DNA of 64,000 nt from Bifidobacterium tibiigranuli. Its GTDB lineage: Bacteria; Actinomycetota; Actinomycetes; Actinomycetales; Bifidobacteriaceae. How positions within the stretch are numbered: position 1 is the first letter of the stretch; each line of letters begins with the position of its first letter. The position numbers and the translations under genes were made by a program. The notes under the pieces are model-generated. The model saw only the letters and a list, made by a program, of their open reading frames with translations. It was not told the origin of the DNA and did no database searches. The stretch covers positions 62,001 to 126,000 of the forward strand of contig NZ_QLZA01000010.1 in the NCBI RefSeq assembly GCF_009371885.1. Direction: 5' to 3'. Shown piece after piece: positions 35,256 to 44,042 of the stretch.

Positions 35256-36770
35256 TTACTCTTCGCGCAGCCGTCGCAATTGTTCCTGCGCGACGGCGAG
35301 GCTCGCCTGACGCGGGTTCGCACGGAGCCAGCGAATCAGTTCTTCTGCCTCGGCACCTTGCGCGCCAGCCATCATAGCCAGGCTCTGCAATTGCAGATTC
35401 ATATGCCCCGCTTGAATGCCCCGCGTCACCAGCGCGCGCATCGCTGAGAGGTTCGAGGCGAGACCGACGCTGGCGATGATGCCCATCAGGGACTCAGCGG
35501 ATGGCTGGCGCAATAGCCGCATGGCAAGCTTCGCTGTCGGCAGCGTGGAAATCGCGCCGCCTACCGAGCCTATAGGCATCGGCATATCGATTTCGCCAAT
35601 GAGCTGCTCGCCGTCGAAGCGCCAATCCGTCCATGTGCGATGGCGCTCGCTCAAGTCGGCATATGCGGCAGCGTTCACATTGCGCGTGTCGTTGCCGCTC
35701 GCCAGCACGACCGCGTTGATGCCATTCATGATGCCCTTGTTATGCGTGGCAGCCCTCAGCTCCGAAACTTGCGCGAACCGCGATGCAGCCGCAATCCGCT
35801 CTGCCACTTGGGCTCCGGGCATATCCTTGGTCGCCAGCAGCTCAGCGTCGATACATGCGCAGGCCTTTGCCCGCTGCTGCGGCGCGCAATTGGACAGGAT
35901 AGCCATCAGCAGCTCGTACTGCGGCAGCTGATCTGCCAGATAGCGCGACACCGCCTCCGCAATCGTGTTAACGGTGTTCGCGCCCATCGCCGCGCCCGGA
36001 TCGATAAGCAGGTCGAATTCGATGAACTCGCCTGCATACATCTTTGCGCATGTTCCTGTGCTGTTCGTCGCAACGCTCTTCGCATTATTTCCTGCACAGT
36101 TTCCTGTGTGATTCAGCGTGTCACCATGCATTGCGCCGTGCTCAACAGCGCCGATATCACTCGTTCGCCGCACGCTCACCGACCGCAGCCCTCCCCCATG
36201 GCTCACCAGCGTCGGGTGGGCCTGCTGCGCAATCTCATTGATTCGCGCGATATGCGCATGCAGGAAATCGAGCCACGGATTCTTCGTCTGTTGTGAATCG
36301 ACAACGTTTCCAGCCACATTCATCTCGGCAAGGATAGCTAAGGAAGGAATATCGCCATCGGCACCGACATGGGTTGCACCAGCTCCATCAGCATCTTCGT
36401 TAACCGCATCAACGCTGTCACCCGATCGACCACCCCGAAACACAATCTGTGCGGTGATGCCGCCACGCACCGAATCTGTGTGGAATCCGCCGCTGCGGGC
36501 GATACGCTGCGCCGCGTTGCCCGCGGCTGCGATAACCGACGGCTCCTCAGTAGCCATCGGAATGAGATACTGCTCACCGTCGATGAGGAAATGTTCGGCA
36601 AGACCCAGTGGCACCGGAAAATCACCGATATGGTTTTCGACCATTCGCGAAGCAATATCAGCATTCAGCCCGCCATCGTGCAGCAAAACGGCGTCAGATT
36701 CACTTAGCAACCCATCGGCAACCAGCCGGTCGAGCCGCTCATCGGTGCTCAGCTCATAGAATTTCGTCAT
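35256..36770 (-). CDS. mvaA: Hydroxymethylglutaryl-CoA reductase, class II
   Basis: Reduces HMG-CoA to mevalonate. Class II motifs: ENHIGDFPVPLG near residue 45, the MATEEPSV substrate-binding segment near 72, and MGANTVN (cofactor/substrate region). At 504 residues it is ~75 longer than typical class II enzymes (~430). The extra length is in two polar insertions, about residues 112-140 (Gly/Asp/Ala-rich) and 198-243 (Asn/Thr/Ala/Gly-rich with a loose five-residue period). The ATG overlaps the thiolase stop by 4 nt, so the two are translationally coupled. Confidence 0.94.
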   Translation of the reverse strand: MTKFYELSTDERLDRLVADGLLSESDAVLLHDGGLNADIASRMVENHIGDFPVPLGLAEHFLIDGEQYLIPMATEEPSVIAAAGNAAQRIARSGGFHTDSVRGGITAQIVFRGGRSGDSVDAVNEDADGAGATHVGADGDIPSLAILAEMNVAGNVVDSQQTKNPWLDFLHAHIARINEIAQQAHPTLVSHGGGLRSVSVRRTSDIGAVEHGAMHGDTLNHTGNCAGNNAKSVATNSTGTCAKMYAGEFIEFDLLIDPGAAMGANTVNTIAEAVSRYLADQLPQYELLMAILSNCAPQQRAKACACIDAELLATKDMPGAQVAERIAAASRFAQVSELRAATHNKGIMNGINAVVLASGNDTRNVNAAAYADLSERHRTWTDWRFDGEQLIGEIDMPMPIGSVGGAISTLPTAKLAMRLLRQPSAESLMGIIASVGLASNLSAMRALVTRGIQAGHMNLQLQSLAMMAGAQGAEAEELIRWLRANPRQASLAVAQEQLRRLREE

Positions 36771-37990
36771 GCCTGACCCTCAAGTTTTTCGCAACTGCCT
36801 AGATTCTCGACTTCCATCGCGATGGCCTGCCCACCGCCGATGCACAGCGCTGCGATGCCTATGCGCGCCCCGGTGCGCCGCAGATTGTGAATCAGCGTCG
36901 TCAGAATCCGCGTGCCTGACGACCCCAGCGCATGCCCCAACGCCAAAGCACCGCCGGAAATGTTATAGATATCCGGGTCTATGCCGAGTTCCTGCCGCAC
37001 CACTACGGCTTGGCTGGCGAAGGCCTCATTCACCTCGAACAGATCGATGTCCCCGATGCTTTGCCCACAGCGGTCCAACAGCCGGCGAATAGCCAGAATC
37101 GGCGTGTAGCCCATCAGCCCGGGCTGGTAGCCCGCCTCGCAATAGCCGGTGATGCGCACCAGCGGCGTCAGTCCTAGTTCCGCCGCCGTGCGCGCCGTGG
37201 TCACGGCCACCATGCTCGCGCCATCGTTCAGCGGCGCCGCATTGCCCGCAGTCACCATGCCGTCCTGCTGGTAGACCGGGGGCAGACCAGACAGTATTTC
37301 CAAGGTCGAGCTCGGCCGCAAGGACTCGTCTCGCAGCAGCTCATTGATCGGTAGCACTTCCGCGTCGAACCAGCCGGCCTGCCACGCCTGCGCCGCCTTG
37401 CGCTGCGAATCCAGCGCGTATTCGTCAAGCTGAGCACGGCGAAGATGGAACATCTGGTTGAGATTCTCGGCCGTGACTCCCATCGCATAGTCCTCGAAGG
37501 CATCGTTGAGCCCATCGTTGAACAGCGTGTCACGCCAGTCGTCAGTATCGAATGTCTTCTTGCCGGTTCTTGGCGCAAAAGCCGGCGCTCCCGACATGCT
37601 TTCGACGCCGCCCGCAATCGCCACACGCGCGTCGCCGAGCAGCACGGCCGATTGGGCGAGCCGGACCGCCTTGAGGCCGGAGCCGCAGACCTGATTCACG
37701 GTCATCGCCGTGCCGTCGACCGACAGCCCGGCATTGATCTGAACCTGCCGCGCAACATTTTGCCCCAGTCCGGTGGACAGGACATTACCAAAAATCATCT
37801 GATCCACGTATTTGGAGACGATATGATCGCGTTCAAGCGCCAAAGACACCAACCGGGACGCCATATCCACGGCGTTGACATCGCTCAGGCTCCCGCGAAA
37901 CTTGCCGGTCGGCGTGCGGTACGCGGAGGTGATGACGACATCGCTGCCGTCAAGCGCAGCCGCATCCGCCACCGTTTGAGCCTGAGTCAT
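36767..37990 (-). CDS. Acetyl-CoA C-acetyltransferase (thiolase)
   Basis: Biosynthetic thiolase that joins two acetyl-CoA to acetoacetyl-CoA, first step of the mevalonate pathway here. 407 residues. The nucleophilic Cys is in NQVCGSGLKAV, with VNEAFASQ, the His of GHALGSSG (usually GHPLGASG) and the general-acid Cys of ALCIGGGQ. ATG 37990 has GGAGG 4-5 nt upstream; the open frame upstream to 38032 has no site. It heads a thiolase-mvaA-mvaS transcription unit. Because of its position the acetyl-CoA rather than 3-ketoacyl role is preferred. Confidence 0.92.
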   Translation of the reverse strand: MTQAQTVADAAALDGSDVVITSAYRTPTGKFRGSLSDVNAVDMASRLVSLALERDHIVSKYVDQMIFGNVLSTGLGQNVARQVQINAGLSVDGTAMTVNQVCGSGLKAVRLAQSAVLLGDARVAIAGGVESMSGAPAFAPRTGKKTFDTDDWRDTLFNDGLNDAFEDYAMGVTAENLNQMFHLRRAQLDEYALDSQRKAAQAWQAGWFDAEVLPINELLRDESLRPSSTLEILSGLPPVYQQDGMVTAGNAAPLNDGASMVAVTTARTAAELGLTPLVRITGYCEAGYQPGLMGYTPILAIRRLLDRCGQSIGDIDLFEVNEAFASQAVVVRQELGIDPDIYNISGGALALGHALGSSGTRILTTLIHNLRRTGARIGIAALCIGGGQAIAMEVENLGSCEKLEGQA

Positions 37991-38150
37991 ACACCCTCCA
38001 TAGTCATCCGGACACGCCGTCACCTTCATCAACCCTTAAGCAGACTACCGGCAACAACGTGAACGTCCTATGAAGACAAGCGCTCTGCAACGATTTCTTC
38101 ACCCTCGGCGCAGCAGTATGCCTCGTCGCCACGCAACTCCCCACAGATAA

Positions 38151-38197
38151 TGCCCCTTTTGTGACGCTAACCCGTGATAAGCGTCACGAAAGGGGCA
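38151..38197 (-). terminator. Terminator after galK
   Basis: TGCCCCTTTTGTGACGC (38151-38167) pairs with GCGTCACGAAAGGGGCA (38181-38197): 17 bp with one wobble-type position and a 13-nt loop. It lies 20 nt past the galK stop and separates the gal operon from the thiolase operon. Confidence 0.8.
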
Positions 38198-38217
38198 TAG
38201 TGCGCAAACCTTCGGTT

Positions 38218-39468
38218 TCAGCCTTCGCGACGAGCGCTGTCGGCGGCCACGGCAGCGAGTGCGCGGGGCGCATGGAAGCCTCGCACGTCGAATTCGTCGG
38301 CGATCTGCTGCGCAATCTCCTGACTGCGGCCCCGATCCACCAGCGCGATGATGGAGCCGCCGAAGCCGCCGCCGGTCATACGCGCACCGTAGGCGCCGCT
38401 GTGCCGGGCCACATCCACGGCTACATCCAGCTCGGGCACGGTGACTTCGTAATCGGATGCCAGCGAATCATGCGAAGCGTTGAACAGCCGCCCGGCCGCC
38501 ACGATATCGTGCTGCGCGAAGGCATGCACGAAGGAGCGCACGCGCTCGATTTCGGTGACGACGTGGCGCACGCGCTTCTTCATCGTCTCGTCCGGCAGCG
38601 CGTCCAGCGTTTCCTTGAGCGCCTGGAAGGAGTCGCCCGCTTTCACGATGCCATCGGCGCTGACCCGCAGGCTGGTGACGCCGAGGATGCGCGCGGCCTC
38701 TTCGCAGGTGGCACGGCGCTGCGCATACTGCCCGTCGTTGAGCTGGTGCGGCGCCTGGGTATCGACCACGAGCAACTCAAGCCCAAGCGAGTCAAGGTCG
38801 AAGGGCTGCTGAGAGACGTTTTCGAGGGGCGTAAGCTCCGGGCGACAGTCAAGCAGCAGGGCGTGCCCGGCAGTGCAGCGCATCGAGGCGTTCTGGTCAA
38901 GCCCGCCGGTGGACGCGCCGGCCATGTCGTTCTCGGAGGCCATCGCCGCGTTGATCAGCGTCACACGCTCCGCATCGGACGCGCCGTAGCCCAAGCCGTA
39001 TACGTCATCCAGAGCCAGCGCAGTGGAGCAGGTCATCGCCGCCGACGAGCTTAGGCCCGAGCCGAGCGGCACGCAGGACGTGAAGGCGGCATCAAAGCCC
39101 TGCACCTGCGCGAACCCGGCTTCGCGCAGCGCCCAGGCCACGCCAATCGGGTAGGCGGCCCAGCCGTCTACGCCGCCAGCCCGTAAACCGTCAAGATCGG
39201 CTTGTGCGACTTTGTCCGGCGAAATGTCCGAAACGACCCGCGCCGTCGTGTCGTTTCGAGCTTTGAGCGCGATGAAGGTGCGGTGCGGCAGGGCGATGGG
39301 CAGGCACAGACCGGCGTTGTAATCGGTGTGCTCGCCGATCAGATTGACCCGCCCCGGAGCGGACCATACGCCATCAGGCTGCTCGCCATAAGCCTGGGCA
39401 AACAATCGGGTGGCTCGCTCAACGCCCTCGTCATGCGTCAGTGCGTCAATGAACTGAACGGTTTTCAT
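38218..39468 (-). CDS. galK: Galactokinase
   Basis: Phosphorylates galactose to galactose-1-phosphate with ATP. 416 residues. The galactokinase signature GRVNLIGEHTDYN is at about residues 37-49; the GHMP-kinase ATP loop PLGSGLSSSAAM and the C-terminal MTGGGFGGS are intact. ATG 39468 is preceded by AAAGGAG at 6 nt; an upstream open frame to 39570 is not used because it lacks a site. It is the last gene of a DeoR-galT-galK operon, 70 nt after galT. Confidence 0.97.
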   Translation of the reverse strand: MKTVQFIDALTHDEGVERATRLFAQAYGEQPDGVWSAPGRVNLIGEHTDYNAGLCLPIALPHRTFIALKARNDTTARVVSDISPDKVAQADLDGLRAGGVDGWAAYPIGVAWALREAGFAQVQGFDAAFTSCVPLGSGLSSSAAMTCSTALALDDVYGLGYGASDAERVTLINAAMASENDMAGASTGGLDQNASMRCTAGHALLLDCRPELTPLENVSQQPFDLDSLGLELLVVDTQAPHQLNDGQYAQRRATCEEAARILGVTSLRVSADGIVKAGDSFQALKETLDALPDETMKKRVRHVVTEIERVRSFVHAFAQHDIVAAGRLFNASHDSLASDYEVTVPELDVAVDVARHSGAYGARMTGGGFGGSIIALVDRGRSQEIAQQIADEFDVRGFHAPRALAAVAADSARREG

Positions 39469-39538
39469 AGGTACTCCTTTGTATATATGCATATATTGTC
39501 TGATGTTGCAGCCGCTGTTTGCGCAGCTGTAACAGCAG

Positions 39539-40813
39539 CTAGTCATCGATGTCAATGCCGCCGATCTCATGGAAGCGCTGCGAGATCAGCTCCGGCGTGG
39601 TGTCGGAAACCCAGGCAGCCATGCCCGATTCCGACCCGGCCAGGTACTTGATCTTGTTCGTCGCACGCCGGAAGGAGAAGAACTGCAAGTTCAACCGGTA
39701 GTGCGCCCGACGCTCGTCGTGAATCGGGGCCTGATGCCAGGCGGCGATGTACAGCAGGTCCATGCCTTTGCCGTCGCCCGTATCAAAGAAAGCGTTTCCG
39801 CGCTTGAGCAGCGTGGAATACATCTGAGCCAAGTCCCATCGCTCCTGATCGCTCAGCTCATCCAAGGTCAGCACGTCGCGCAGCGGGGCGACATGCACTT
39901 CGAGCGGCCAGCGTGCAGCGGCCGGCACGTAGGCCACCCAGCTGTGGTTGCGCATCACGATGCGCTCCCCCGCCTCGATCTCGCTGCGCATGATGTCGTG
40001 CAGCAGATTGCCGCCGGTGCGCTCATAATAGGCCTGCGTTTGCACCAGTTCCTTTTCCAGCTTCGGCGCGATGAAGGGGTAGCAGTACACCTGCCCGTGC
40101 GGGTGCGCGAGCGAAACGCCAATCTCCTGACCGTGATTCTCGAAGGGGAATATCTGCTCGATGCCCTCCATATGCGATATCTCGGCGGTTCGAAACGCCC
40201 ACGCCTCGACCACAGTACGCAGCCGAGATACCGGCAGATCGGCTGGCAGTCCGTTTTCGTTGGGGTCGAAGCAGATGACTTCGCAGCGCCCCGCGGCAAG
40301 CTCCTGCTCCCACAGCGGGTTGTTGTTGACGTAGCCGACTTCAGTGGAAGCCCCAGGCACGCGCACCATCGAGGGGAAACGGTTCTCGAAGATCACGACG
40401 TTGTAATCGCTGTCCGGCACTTCGCCATCCTGGTAGGGGTCGCCGGGTTTGCGCGCGGCGAGCGGATTGCCCTTCGCCGTGGCCCCCGGACCGGTGTTGA
40501 TCGGGCGGTTCATGCGTGCGGTCGCCATGGGAATCCAGTCGCCGGTAAGCGGGTCGCGGCGCATCTGCGGGGCGGCGTACGGCACTTCATTGCCATCGGC
40601 GTCGAGGTGCGGCGCGAAACGGTACGCCAGCGGGCGCGGGTCGTGCAGCTCTCGCGTCTTGCGCCCGGAGACATACTCCGGGTCATCATCCATATAGAAG
40701 AACTCGCGCCCGTCCGCAAGCGTCGTGGGCGTGATGCGAATATGCTGCGCCGCATATGTTCCCGGCGCGTAGTGGTCGAATTGGGCCGTTGTTGCCGCTG
40801 CCTGTGCAGTCAT
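39539..40813 (-). CDS. galT: Galactose-1-phosphate uridylyltransferase
   Basis: Exchanges UMP between UDP-glucose and galactose-1-phosphate. 424 residues. The active-site HPHGQ (~residue 243) carries the uridylylated His, and FENRFPS plus FENHGQEIG are conserved class I features. In bifidobacteria GalT and GalK serve galactose and galacto-N-biose use. The ATG overlaps the stop of the DeoR gene (ATGA), so translation is coupled. Confidence 0.96.
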   Translation of the reverse strand: MTAQAAATTAQFDHYAPGTYAAQHIRITPTTLADGREFFYMDDDPEYVSGRKTRELHDPRPLAYRFAPHLDADGNEVPYAAPQMRRDPLTGDWIPMATARMNRPINTGPGATAKGNPLAARKPGDPYQDGEVPDSDYNVVIFENRFPSMVRVPGASTEVGYVNNNPLWEQELAAGRCEVICFDPNENGLPADLPVSRLRTVVEAWAFRTAEISHMEGIEQIFPFENHGQEIGVSLAHPHGQVYCYPFIAPKLEKELVQTQAYYERTGGNLLHDIMRSEIEAGERIVMRNHSWVAYVPAAARWPLEVHVAPLRDVLTLDELSDQERWDLAQMYSTLLKRGNAFFDTGDGKGMDLLYIAAWHQAPIHDERRAHYRLNLQFFSFRRATNKIKYLAGSESGMAAWVSDTTPELISQRFHEIGGIDIDD

Positions 40814-41619
40814 TGCCGCTCGCCTTCCTGCGCGTTCTCGTTCTGATGAACCAGCACCAGCTCCTTGACCAGCTCCTTGGTCCTAGCCGTCGAATCAGGG
40901 TCGAGCCCGTCATCGGCGATGACCGTGTCCACCTGGTCGAAACGCGCGAACAGCGAAAGCGACGTGGAGCTCCATTTGGTGTGATCGGTCAGGATAATCG
41001 TGCGGTCGGCAATGTCCATCATCGCCATATCCGTGGCGGCCTCAAGCGAGTTCGGCATGAGGAAGCCGCGCGGAATCGACACGGAATGCGAACCGAGGAA
41101 CACCGTGTTGACGCGCAGCGATTCGATGACCTTGTCCGCGATCGGCCCGACCAGCGAATTCGACCGGGTGATGACGCCGCCGGTGACGATGACCTCAATG
41201 TCCTTGGATTCCAAGGCCTGCACCAGTTCGGCGACCGGAATCGAATTGGTCAGAATCGTGATGCCCGACGACTGCTGCGATTCGAGCAGGTGCTGCGCGA
41301 AGACGTAGGCCGTAGTGCCGCCACCGATGGCGATCACATCCCCGGGCGCCACGTATTTGACCGCCTCCTGCGCGATGGCGTCCTTGAGGCCGATGTCCAG
41401 CTGCGATTTGACGGAGAACAGCGGCTCGCTCAGCAGCGTGCTGGTGGTCACCGCCCCGCCATGAACGCGCTTGAGCAATCCTTTATCGGCGAGATCAGCG
41501 ATATCGCGCCGAATGGTCATCGCGGACACGCCGAGTTCCTTGGACAGCGCAGTGATGCGCACGGCTCCACGGGTGCGCAACCGGCTCAGTATGAGATGCT
41601 GACGTTGTGACGAAATCAT
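40810..41619 (-). CDS. DeoR-family transcriptional regulator of the gal operon
   Basis: 269 residues. An N-terminal DeoR helix-turn-helix (MISSQRQHLILSRL, then ITALSKELGVSAMTIRRDI and LLKRVHGGA) precedes the DeoRC sugar-phosphate sensor domain (IAIGGGTTAYVFA and ILTDHTKWSS). It is co-transcribed with galT and galK, so it probably represses its own operon and is released by a sugar phosphate such as galactose-1-phosphate or tagatose-phosphate (inference). ATG 41619 is chosen: the promoter ends 6 nt upstream, making the mRNA leaderless, while the longer open frame to 41658 would include the promoter itself. Confidence 0.92.
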   Translation of the reverse strand: MISSQRQHLILSRLRTRGAVRITALSKELGVSAMTIRRDIADLADKGLLKRVHGGAVTTSTLLSEPLFSVKSQLDIGLKDAIAQEAVKYVAPGDVIAIGGGTTAYVFAQHLLESQQSSGITILTNSIPVAELVQALESKDIEVIVTGGVITRSNSLVGPIADKVIESLRVNTVFLGSHSVSIPRGFLMPNSLEAATDMAMMDIADRTIILTDHTKWSSTSLSLFARFDQVDTVIADDGLDPDSTARTKELVKELVLVHQNENAQEGERQ

Positions 41620-41625
41620 ATGAAC

Positions 41626-41654
41626 ATTATCGCACATATTTTCCAGAAAGTCAA
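41626..41654 (-). promoter_or_regulatory. Promoter of the DeoR-galT-galK operon
   Basis: Minus strand: TTGACT (41649-41654), 17-nt spacer, GATAAT (41626-41631), then 6 nt to ATG 41619. This is the best sigma-70-type promoter in the window. Initiation at the usual distance would fall on the A of the start codon. Confidence 0.8.
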
Positions 41655-41721
41655 ACAAAACATACTTTTAACCGAACACGACTTCACATCGCTGAGCCTT
41701 GTCAGCTCCGGTCAGCTCCGG

Positions 41722-42696
41722 TCAACTCCGGCCGAACAGCCGCCGTAATCCCCATCCAGTCACGCGCCGCATTGCCTCGACCACGATGCCAATGCCCATC
41801 TTCGAGCGCCCACGCACCCGCTCCGGAAAGACGATCGGCACTTCGACGATGCTTCCGCCTGCCGCCGCCACACGCCGAGTCATATCGATCTGGAAGACGT
41901 AGCCGTTCGCCTCGACCGAGCGCAGGTCCGACGCGCGTAGAATCCGGGCGCGGTAGGCGCGCATGCCTGACGTCATATCGCGCACGCCAAGGCCGAGCAT
42001 CGTACGCGCATACCACGAGCCAGCGCTCGAAATCCAGTTGCGATGCCGCGACCAGCCTTCAGTACGCCCGCCCGGCACACGGCGCGAGCCGATTACCAAG
42101 GCGACATGCGGATTATCGGCCATGACCCGCAGCATCGCATGCAGATCCTGCGCGCGATGCGAGCCGTCCATATCCATCGAGCACAGCGTGGCATAGCCGC
42201 GTTTCAGCGCCCAATTGAAACCCGCCAGATATGCCGGCCCCAGCCCGTTCTTGCCCTCCCGGTGCAGCACATGCAGGCGCGGCTCGCCGGCCGCTATGGC
42301 TTCGGCTGCTTCGCCGGTCCCATCCGGCGAAGCGTCGTCGACGACCAGCACGTGCACCTGCGGATTCCACTCGAACAGCGCAGCCAGCGTAGGCCCGATA
42401 TTCTCACGCTCGTTATACGTCGGCATGATGACGCATATCTCGCCGCCGCCTGCGGTGTTGTCATCCACGGCATCATCACCCAATGCGTCACTATGCACCG
42501 CGTCATTATCCGCAGCGTCATTGCCCAACGCTTCAGCGTCTACAGCACTATTATTCACATCTTCATCATGTACAGCGCCATCATGCGCCAAGCCGCCAGC
42601 CACCTCAGCAGCGGCATCGTTCGCCGCGCTCCCGCTGCTCGTTCGCTCGCCGCGTGGCTGCGCAGCCGTCGTGTCCGCGTCCTGTCTGATTCTCAC
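41722..42696 (-). CDS. Polyprenol-phosphate sugar synthase (GT2, DPM1-like)
   Basis: GT2 glycosyltransferase of the dolichol/polyprenol-phosphate mannose synthase type, making lipid-linked mannose (or glucose) for wall glycans or protein glycosylation. Core motifs: VIMPTYNERENI, VVDDASPDGT, MDMDGSH (metal-binding), GSRRVPGG, and RVRGRSKM near the end. There is no C-terminal membrane domain. The first ~85 residues are an acidic extension coded by 15-bp repeats. I start at GTG 42696 because TGGACA-18-TACAGT ends 6 nt before it; an ATG at 42726 in the same frame lies within the promoter. The sugar donor is not determinable. Confidence 0.88.
   Translation of the reverse strand: MRIRQDADTTAAQPRGERTSSGSAANDAAAEVAGGLAHDGAVHDEDVNNSAVDAEALGNDAADNDAVHSDALGDDAVDDNTAGGGEICVIMPTYNERENIGPTLAALFEWNPQVHVLVVDDASPDGTGEAAEAIAAGEPRLHVLHREGKNGLGPAYLAGFNWALKRGYATLCSMDMDGSHRAQDLHAMLRVMADNPHVALVIGSRRVPGGRTEGWSRHRNWISSAGSWYARTMLGLGVRDMTSGMRAYRARILRASDLRSVEANGYVFQIDMTRRVAAAGGSIVEVPIVFPERVRGRSKMGIGIVVEAMRRVTGWGLRRLFGRS
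42481..42600 (-). repeat. Eight 15-bp tandem units in the glycosyltransferase N-terminus
   Basis: Units at 42481, 42496, 42511, 42526, 42541, 42556, 42571 and 42586. Most read CRC(A/C)GCGTCATTATC-like on the plus strand. In the protein they give five-residue steps of the type NDAVH, SDALG, DDAVD. Confidence 0.8.
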
Positions 42697-42702
42697 GGCT
42701 TC

Positions 42703-42732
42703 ACTGTACAAGCGTCGCCGCCTCATTGTCCA
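42703..42732 (-). promoter_or_regulatory. Putative promoter of the GT2 gene
   Basis: Minus strand: TGGACA (42727-42732), 18-nt spacer, TACAGT (42703-42708), then 6 nt to GTG 42696. Consistent with a leaderless mRNA. Confidence 0.55.
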
Positions 42733-42869
42733 CAGCCGCGTCGCCTCGCAATGCCGCCAGCATCACAAGCCATGTGGCCTCGCGCCTCCTTGCCGCAGCG
42801 CAGAACGCGCAGAAGGTACACAGCATCCGCCTGAGTGTCGTTCTCTCGCACCAGTGGCACAATGTGGTC

Positions 42870-44018
42870 ATGGGTTATGTTTCGACGAATTACTGGCACG
42901 ATGCACTGAACAAGGCTGCGACCGACATGGTCACCTTCGGGTACAAGCATGTCGTCAAGCCGCATTTCGTGTTCAACCACGCCCCGGACGAGGCGCATGA
43001 GAACATGGTTGATTTCTGCCGCCTGACCAAAGGCATCACGCCGCTCATGTGGCTGCTGCGCGAGACGATCGACTATACCGATCCGATTCTGGAAACCGAA
43101 GCCCTTGGCCTCGATTTCGCCAATCCCTTCGGCTTGTCAGCCGGGCTCGACAAGAACTGCGATATGCCCGTGCTTATGGACAATGCCGGCTTCGGCTTCG
43201 AAACGGTCGGCTCCATCACTTCCCGCCCCTGCCTGGGCAATGCGAAGCCCTGGTTCCACCGGCTGCCTGAGTACGATTCGATGATCGTGCATGTCGGCTT
43301 GGCCAATGAGGGCAGCGCGAAGATCATCGGGCGCGTCGAGCAGGCCGAACGCGCGGCGAAGACGATGCGCATGTCCATCTCAATCGCCCGCACCAACGAT
43401 GATCTTGTCGGCGAAATCGACGAAGGCATCGAAGACTACCGACTCTCGCTCGAGCAGGCCTCGGGCCGCAGCTCGATGGTGGAAATCAACATCTCCTGCC
43501 CCAACACCCATGTGGGCGAGCCCTTTGTCGAAGAGCCGGATAGCCTCGACAGGCTGTTCACCGTCTTGGACAATGTCTCGCATCCGCAACCGCTGCTGGT
43601 CAAGATGCCGCAGGACACCGGCTGGCCGCATTTCCGCGAGCTGCTGGAAGTGCTCGCCGAGCATGACGTGCAGGGTGTCACCATCGCCAATCTGCGCAAG
43701 GACCGCACGGGCTTGAGCATTCCGCGCGACTGGGTGGGCGGCCTGTCGGGCGGCCCGGCATACCAGTCCAGCAATGAGCTGATCCGCAACACCTATCGCG
43801 AGTTCGGCGGCCGCTTCACCATCGCCGGCGTCGGCGGCGTGTTCACTCCGAAGCAGGCCTATGCCAAGATTCGCTCCGGTTCAAGCCTGGTCATGTTCAT
43901 CACTTCGCTGATGTACCGCGGCCCCCAGCAGATTACCGTGCTCAAGCGCGGCCTGGCCGAGCTGCTGCGCGCCGACGGCTTCGAGCATGTATCGGACGCG
44001 GTCGGCATCGACGCCTGA
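42870..44018 (+). CDS. pyrD: Dihydroorotate dehydrogenase-like flavoprotein
   Basis: FMN-dependent TIM-barrel enzyme, 382 residues, oxidising dihydroorotate to orotate in pyrimidine synthesis. Motifs: LDFANPFGLSAGLDKNCDM (FMN/substrate), EINISCPNTHVGE with a Cys where class 1 enzymes carry the catalytic base (class 2 enzymes have Ser), KMPQDTGW, and IAGVGGVF with a phosphate-binding tail. The ~60-residue N-terminal extension resembles class 2 enzymes. The start is taken as ATG 42870 (MGYVSTNYW) from where conserved-looking sequence begins; no ribosome binding site is visible. It is isolated from other pyr genes, so a related flavoprotein role is possible. Confidence 0.85.
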   Translation: MGYVSTNYWHDALNKAATDMVTFGYKHVVKPHFVFNHAPDEAHENMVDFCRLTKGITPLMWLLRETIDYTDPILETEALGLDFANPFGLSAGLDKNCDMPVLMDNAGFGFETVGSITSRPCLGNAKPWFHRLPEYDSMIVHVGLANEGSAKIIGRVEQAERAAKTMRMSISIARTNDDLVGEIDEGIEDYRLSLEQASGRSSMVEINISCPNTHVGEPFVEEPDSLDRLFTVLDNVSHPQPLLVKMPQDTGWPHFRELLEVLAEHDVQGVTIANLRKDRTGLSIPRDWVGGLSGGPAYQSSNELIRNTYREFGGRFTIAGVGGVFTPKQAYAKIRSGSSLVMFITSLMYRGPQQITVLKRGLAELLRADGFEHVSDAVGIDA

Positions 44019-44042
44019 GGCAGCTCAGTCGCCTGAACTAAC

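Noticed and set aside
39569..40846. Plus-strand open frame opposite galT (425 codons)
   Set aside because: galT is unmistakable on the minus strand, and the antisense frame has no domain.
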